This document shows, piece after piece, positions 58,143 to 64,000 of a stretch of DNA of 64,000 nucleotides (positions within the stretch are counted from its first letter, which is position 1; each line of letters opens with the position of its first letter). Source of the stretch: Diatrype stigma (taxonomy: Eukaryota > Ascomycota > Sordariomycetes > Xylariales > Diatrypaceae). The translations under genes and the position numbers were made by a program. Below the pieces are notes generated by a model. That model saw only the letters and a program-made list of their open reading frames with translations, did no database searches and was not told where the DNA came from. The DNA lies in the NCBI GenBank assembly GCA_022225965.2, contig JAKJXP020000009.1, positions 620,001-684,000 of the forward strand, given 5' to 3'.

Positions 58143-60204
58143 CAGGTGGCAGGCAGGCATGCTTCTATCGTTCTGTTAGCATAGAGCAGGACGCCGTTTT
58201 GGTATAACATAATGACGAGGGCGGTACAAGACCCCAAAACCACTAGAGAGTTTTTTTTGGAAGGGCATGTTTCCTTAATTAGACCTGGAATATCCTTTAT
58301 AGATGGATGCTATGGTGTGTAATAATACGTAATTGTGGAGTGGAAGGGAGCAGAGAGTGGTGGCCTGGCCAGCAGGTAGTAATGTAATTAACCATACCAT
58401 ACCGGTAACAAAAGACGTAATACAATTGACGAAGTTTATTGATTTGCCGACCCTGGAGCCCATAAATGAGGCCCCATTCTAGTAGTTTTCCACTCACCTC
58501 GAATCGACAGTGTTCACCTTTAACTCGATCCAATCCTTATACTTCATCCACATTACCCCTGAGAGTATTTAACGACTCACCAACATGATTGAGGGTCTAT
58601 CTCGGCACCTTCCTATTCTCAAGTCTAATGTTCTACTTCATATGTGGTCTCATCTGTTGCCCCCAAGTGAAAGCTAACACTGAAATTTGCTGCGGCACAG
58701 TTGGAATTTATTCCAACGGGATCGCGTCAGGTGCATATATATGTACTTCGTCGGATCCGATCCACGCACAGAAGCCCATCGCTACGACTGTCAAGATCTA
58801 CATATAAGTAGACACCACCAACATTTCGCTTAACCGTCCTCCTTCTAGCTAGCCACCTAGCTACTACTTGCTGCTGCTGAGGTGAGTGCAACATCTACGT
58901 TGTCGTTCCACGGACACATATGTGTGTATGTATGCATGTATGTAGGGTTGCTAGCCGATTCCTCCCCTGTGTTACTGAGGTACTGACTGGTCGTCTAACA
59001 GGCTCCTGCTAAGAGGAGAGAAGGGGGGCAGGCATTCCGAGAGCATCGTTCGTAAGTATATGAAGTGGAAGCCTCTGCGCCACCAACGCATCTAACCTGT
59101 TACATGAACGTGATTACTAGATTAAGGAGTTAGTTGTACAGCTCCAATACGAGAATGACAACTAACTATCTCTAATCGCCAGGGTTCTTTTCACTCGAGC
59201 TTACGCTTATTTCTATGTTTCGTTTTTCTGCATTTGTTGATTTTAATACGGGTGCCTGATCATTACTTTTATTATTATGGGCAGGGGGACGGCCGCTGTT
59301 TTCGTGTAGTGGCCTATCGAACTATGGCAGGAGGAAGCCGATCATAGGAGAGCTAGCGAATAGGCAAAAACACAGTTGACTTTCAAACAGTATTCCTGTT
59401 TCTCTTCACTTCGGCGCCAAAGTATCTACCTACTACCTAGGTACCTAGTTATAGATTCGAATAGGCGCCTAGCAGCATCATTTGCGAGGGACAAGGCTCG
59501 TCCCGAGCCCAGTGCTGTATGTGTCCAAAAGCGGGGACGTTCATAGTGGAGTCCGGGCGGCGCTTCCGGTGGAGACTCGGGGGTCCCGGTTCTTCGGGGC
59601 TACCGAAAGATGGAGATGCCGCTGGTCCATCTCTGGTGATTATGATGTGGGTCTCTTCCTTCCGAAGTCATGGAGATACTTTATTAAACTGACATTAGTC
59701 TCCGATACGAAAACCGGAAGTTCACAATACGCTGAGGAATTTGGGGGTGATGGTGACGGCAGAGAAGCACAGGTTAGGATCGGACAAATCAAGTACAATA
59801 TTAGAATGAACCACCCCGTTCACCTAGAGATGATAAGGTGTATTATTGTGTAAAGTAGCAAACACAGCAACCACATGTTTTCTCTACCAAAAAAATAAAA
59901 AGCTAACCTCCAAAACACGAAGACAAATTCATAAAGCGGTCCGATCCAGGACTCTTATGTGCACACTTCGTTATTTGGAATAATGTTGCGTCGACCATTT
60001 CCCGTTAGGATAGCGTCCTTCCTCCGCTCAAAAGTCGAATAATACGAAGTATCCATGGGTGGTGACCATAACACCGAACAATCAGCCATCATCGGTGATG
60101 GGCCCGTCTAAGTCCTACAGCAACGCCGAATACCCCGTTCCCGGTCGATATCTACAATCCCTCCGCGACATGTCCACTTCGTTGCATGACTTTCATCTAA
60201 CACT
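58143..60204. other. Convergent intergenic region
   Basis: About 2 kb between the But2-domain gene and the GH72 gene. Apart from the doubtful cysteine-rich frame at 58628 no gene is seen. An ORF-like frame at 59482-59853 has no recognisable features. Confidence 0.4.
58628..58807 (+). CDS. Possible 59-residue cysteine-rich peptide
   Basis: An open frame from the ATG at 58628 encodes six cysteines (MFYFICGLICCPQ, ICCGTVGIYSNG, YICTSSD) in 59 residues. The frame stays open upstream and reads RVYLGTFLFSSLMFYFICG, a signal-peptide-like stretch, but its only nearby ATG (58585) is in another frame. It could be a small secreted cysteine-rich protein with an unplaced first exon, a frameshifted relic, or chance. 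Confidence 0.25.
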   Translation: MFYFICGLICCPQVKANTEICCGTVGIYSNGIASGAYICTSSDPIHAQKPIATTVKIYI

Positions 60205-61686
60205 TCACAACAGCATAGTGCCGGCGATAGTGAACATAGTCACAAGACCCGAGATGACGAAGACCGCGCCATCAACGGGGGGAACTCCACGAACACCGGC
60301 GCCCTCCGAGTCGGAGGGAGACGATCCAGAAGCAGCAGTAGCGGTGGGAGAACCGGCATTGGCCTCAGCAGTCTCGTGCTCTTCCGTTCCAGACGTCTGA
60401 GAACCGGGGCCGGTCAAACCGGGGCCATCGCCAGCACCATCGGACAAGAACTAATAACATGGTCAGTCGTTGGTCGAGAAATTCAGGTTGACGAGGAACT
60501 TACCTTGACAGCATCGTCAGGCATGGCAGGGAGGGCAGAGGAACCCCAGTCACCAAGGTCCCAGGTGTCGTCGGTGGTCGGGCACTCAACCGAGTTGCTG
60601 GTTTGAGAGGCGCCACCAGAGCCAGTAGGAGTAGTATACTTCTTGTAGGCGGCCGCCATCTTAGAGAATTCGGGCTGCTCCTCGACAGAATCTCCATCGA
60701 TCTTGACGATACCATAGTTGTTCTCCTCCAAGCTGTACTCATACATCAAACCACCAGAGTAGACGGCAGACATATCATCGCTCATCAGAGCGCCCATCTC
60801 CGAGAAGTCACGGCCGTTGGTTATGCAGCCCCACTCAGACAGGAAGATGGGAATACCGTATCCGGTGAAGTTCTTAACCTTCGCATCCCATCCTGATGTC
60901 GAGAAGCTGGAAGGAGAGCACCAAGAATAGTCGTTCTACCGGAGACAGTTAGCTGAGTGGATGGCAGCATCGAACGATGGCTCTACTTACAAAGGCGAAG
61001 AAGTCGCTGCGCTCGAACTCGCTGCCACAGTTGAAATACTGAGCCGTCTGCATACGAGTGTCGCTCACATCGGCGGCAGAGTAACCAACCGGGATCTTGC
61101 GGTAGCCGCGCTCAACGATGTACTGCCTCATGTCACGAGTGGTGGCCTTGACGAAGGGAGCAGTCTTGGTGGACCCGGCATCATTGTTGATAACCTCGTT
61201 TCCGGAGAAGAAAGCCAGAGTGTTGTCGTACTGCGCAAACTCGTCAATGGTAGCGAAGACGCTCTGGAGGTAATCGGCGTTGTAGGATGGGCCAGGCTTG
61301 TCACGGCGGATGGAGTATTTCGGGCTGTTGACGTCCAGCACGAGATAGATACCAGCATCTTTGAGCTGTTGCATGCACTCCGTGTGGTCCGCGCTGTTGT
61401 CGACCGAGTACACTCGCACCGTGTTCACACCCAACTCCTTGAACTTGGGGATATCCCGGCCACAGATGGAGGTGTCGGAGAGAGGATCGAGGTTCTTGGA
61501 AGAACCACCGGGCTGGTAGTCGATTCCCTTCAGGTAAAATCGCGTGTCCCCAGCGTAGAAAGCGTTGCCAGACGCAGTCACAGTGGGGAGGGAATCAGCT
61601 CGCGCGGGCAACTCCTTATCGGTAGCAGTAGGCCCTGCAGAGACGCCCGCAGCCGCCAAGGCGGTCATGAAGGCGAATGAACGCAT
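60205..61686 (-). CDS. GPI-anchored 1,3-beta-glucanosyltransferase (GH72, Gel/Gas)
   Basis: Three exons on the minus strand, 61686-60991, 60935-60504 and 60450-60205, give 457 residues. The enzyme cuts and rejoins beta-1,3-glucan chains, elongating cell-wall glucan at the plasma membrane. Signal peptide about 1-18; GH72 catalytic domain about 33-340 with the acid/base Glu164 in FFSGNEV and the nucleophile Glu266 in FLSEWGC, plus conserved FYLKGIDYQPGG, NTVRVYSVDN and YSGGLMYEYSLEENNYG. No CBM43 module follows, as in the short Gel1-like class. A Ser/Thr/Gly-rich linker leads to a hydrophobic C-terminal segment (VFVISGLVTMFTIAGTMLL), the expected GPI signal. All junctions are phase 0 with GTAAGT donors and restore DFFAF|NDYSWC and DDAVK|FLSDGAG. 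Confidence 0.96.
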
Positions 61687-64000
61687 ATTAATGGTGAAAC
61701 TATAGACCGAGGCGAATAGTGTCGAATTATTGTTCTTCTTCTTTAGTCTTCCTTCTCAATCGGTAGTATGCGATCTGTATAGATCGTGCACTAAAACGGG
61801 TGTATGGGGGAAAGACGGATCAGTTCGATTGGTGCAGTCCCAAATGAGTGACGGACGCGGTAAGACGCGAAAAAACCGAGGTCGAATTAATAAAAAAAGT
61901 TGAATAATAAAAGAGAAGCAACAATAGCGAGTGAGTTGCTAGAGTAGAGAAGGTTTCCTAGGGGAAGAAGTAACGGGTTGAGAGTTTTGGGAAATCGAGG
62001 AAGGAAGTCCCGGAGTCAAACATGGAGAGAGGGTTCAGTAGAAAAAGGAAACCAAAGATTCCCTAGCGGCTGCTTAAAGGGGGCACGGCTACGGACATCA
62101 CACCTGAGTGGCCTGGTGGCCTGCCATGCATGAAGCATGCCAGCAAAACCAGGTGGTAGACCTGGCAGACCCAGCAGGCGTGATGATGGATGGTGTGGTA
62201 GAGGGTGGAGGGTGGAGAGCCAACGATCATGGATGGTGTCAACCGATCAACATGCCAAGTTCGAACCAAGGTCTCCAGCGCAGGGCGGCGGCTGTGCGGG
62301 TGTGTGGATGTGTGGGTACGGGTGTGGATGCATGGCTTCATGGGTACTTGAGATGCAACTCCACTTTCCAGGCAACTTAACTGTGGAAGTGGCACCCTAC
62401 CCTGGGTACCTACATACATACCTGGACTAGACTGAAGTTAATCTAAGCGGAGCGACCATTAACTACATACTGCTACTTAAGCACAAATCGATTGGTTTAC
62501 ATGTATAACTAGGTATGTAGTAGGCCGTCGGCCGTCGCCAGACTATCCCGCTGGGCACCTGGGCGCCTGACAAGTATCATGCGTTTCTTGTTTCCAAGAA
62601 GGCGCTGCAATAGGTATTTTGGGATTCTCGCGCTTCTTCGTCGAACGAGTCGTCCTCGTATATAGTAGAACTTGTTCGTATTTGACTCTACAGTAAGGGT
62701 GGCAATACTTCCAAATCCAGTTAATCAAACCCCAAGCCAGCAATAAGCCAGCCAGTCCACAGTATTACGCGTTGTCATCCCAGGTTAAGAACGTGTGTAC
62801 ATCCGTTCGGGACAGCAGCTGCAGGGCGCGATTGTACTGTTGTATCAGCTTCTGCTTTTCTCCTGACAATCTTCATCTCCCGACAAACTGACAGGAATCG
62901 CCTAAAAAACTAAGAAAGCCACCAGACCCACCACCTTCCCTTCTCATGTCTACCTAGGTAACTAACCTGCCCGCCAGCATCACCATGTCGCAAATATAAC
63001 GAAAGCTCAAGTTAAAGCAGCGTTTAAAGAATCCGTCTCGACTTTATTTAGGGTTGTATGCAGTAACACGTAATACAGTGCTGCAGCAATACAGAATATT
63101 TACGAAACAGAGGGAAATCAATTGGCTGAATGCTCGTATCCTTTCCGTCTTTCAAATGCTATTGTTGGTGGTTTCCCCTAGCAGCCCTTGGTTGGTACGC
63201 TAACTACCTAGGTAATGCAAGCTGCAACTGTATTCTTTATTATCGCAGCACTGCCACGAACAGTGGATTTATGTTTCCCGTTCTACGAAGTTACAGACAA
63301 CGGATAGGTGTTGATTGGCTTAATTGATCGCGAACTTGGTGATCAATGGACCTGTCAGGACTGCCAGAACCGCTAGACCAAACATTAAACATTTCAAATA
63401 ACAGGTAAGACGTAAGACATATTATATTGCAACGAGCAATGAATGGTGCTGAGGGCCAAACTCGCATGCGCGCTCTTCCGGTCTCATCCATTGGTTCTCG
63501 GGCATTCGCGTGGCGTCATGCAGTGACATTTCTAAGGCCCTGGCCTAATCATTGACCAATGGCAGGTCTGGAACCCGTAGAACTTCAGGAAAGTCTGGTC
63601 ACGGTATTTCAAGCCTGCCGAACTCCTCAAAACTTGAAGCGGGTTGCAAGTTTGGAAGATCGCGTTTCAAGTATTTCCTACCAAGTGGGCTTCATGACGA
63701 CATCTGGCAAGTCTTGGGGAACCTTGGATCGCTTGGCCGACATTGGTTTTTTTAGGGAATGAGGCCCTCTTGGTCCTGAGGCCTTGTTGGCCTGCACTGC
63801 CATGCCGTCTTCCCCCCTCCCCCCCCCTCTCCCTTGGGCCCCTGGCTGCCCTGGCGTTGGCGACCCTCAGTACTAGCGCCTCAAATCTACACGCTAAGAA
63901 CCGGCAACGATGATCCTTGCAATGATCGGAATGAAGTTAGATGCCTCCCGTCGTTCCGCCGATAATTATGCCCTGGCGCCTTATAGCAGCTTGCGTCCTT
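61687..64000. other. Promoter of the GH72 gene and gene-free right end
   Basis: The first 400 bases are the upstream region of the glucanosyltransferase gene, with A/T-rich sequence near 61885-61920. The remaining 1.9 kb to the window edge holds no supported gene; open frames are short and featureless. Confidence 0.45.

Noticed and set aside
59482..59853. 123-codon frame between the But2 and GH72 genes
   Set aside because: No domain and no splice partners; composition matches the intergenic flanks.

Overview
The window is filamentous ascomycete DNA, most likely a Sordariomycete. Genes carry short introns (about 50-180 bp) with GTRNGT donors and CTNAY-type branch sites, intergenic DNA is rich in short tacctaggta-type motifs, and one block of about 8 kb is extremely AT-rich with the C-to-T decay typical of repeat-induced point mutation (RIP). 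The lineage is an inference from gene content and architecture; no marker gene fixes the species.

Layout, left to right. A gene-free leader with a GC-rich 9-mer repeat is followed by a 2448-residue DNMT5-type protein that joins a cytosine methyltransferase to a SNF2 ATPase with an inserted RING. Then come a ureidoglycolate lyase (-), a proline-rich orphan (+), an unmutated 390-bp inverted-repeat element, a five-exon MFS transporter (+), a secreted subtilase (-) and a patatin-like protein (-) that lacks the usual nucleophile serine. From 26044 to 33936 lies a nest of decayed repeats: two head-to-head, RIP-mutated copies of the 390-bp element, one of them split by a 7.1-kb Ty3/gypsy chromovirus-like retrotransposon with recognisable LTRs and gag, protease, reverse transcriptase, RNase H, integrase and chromodomain relics. 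The housekeeping right half holds PRP6/Prp1 (-) and DIM1 (+) sharing one promoter region, a small acidic-tailed orphan, a small LEA-like membrane-anchored protein (-), a dysferlin-domain Mug65/Spo73-like protein, a Dug1-type metallodipeptidase, an ERCC6L2-like SNF2 helicase, a Tc1/mariner-type MITE, a secreted But2-domain protein and a GH72 glucanosyltransferase (-).

Functional themes: two large SNF2 proteins (DNA methylation maintenance and DNA repair), RNA machinery (PRP6, DIM1), nitrogen and glutathione recycling (ureidoglycolate lyase, Dug1, secreted protease) and the cell surface (GH72, But2-domain protein). There are no operons and no sign of a secondary-metabolite cluster. The DNA methyltransferase and the RIP-mutated transposon lie in one window, but nothing in the sequence ties one to the other; RIP is normally attributed to the separate RID enzyme, which is not present here. 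Exon boundaries were placed by hand from splice consensus, reading-frame continuity and family conservation; none is confirmed by transcripts.
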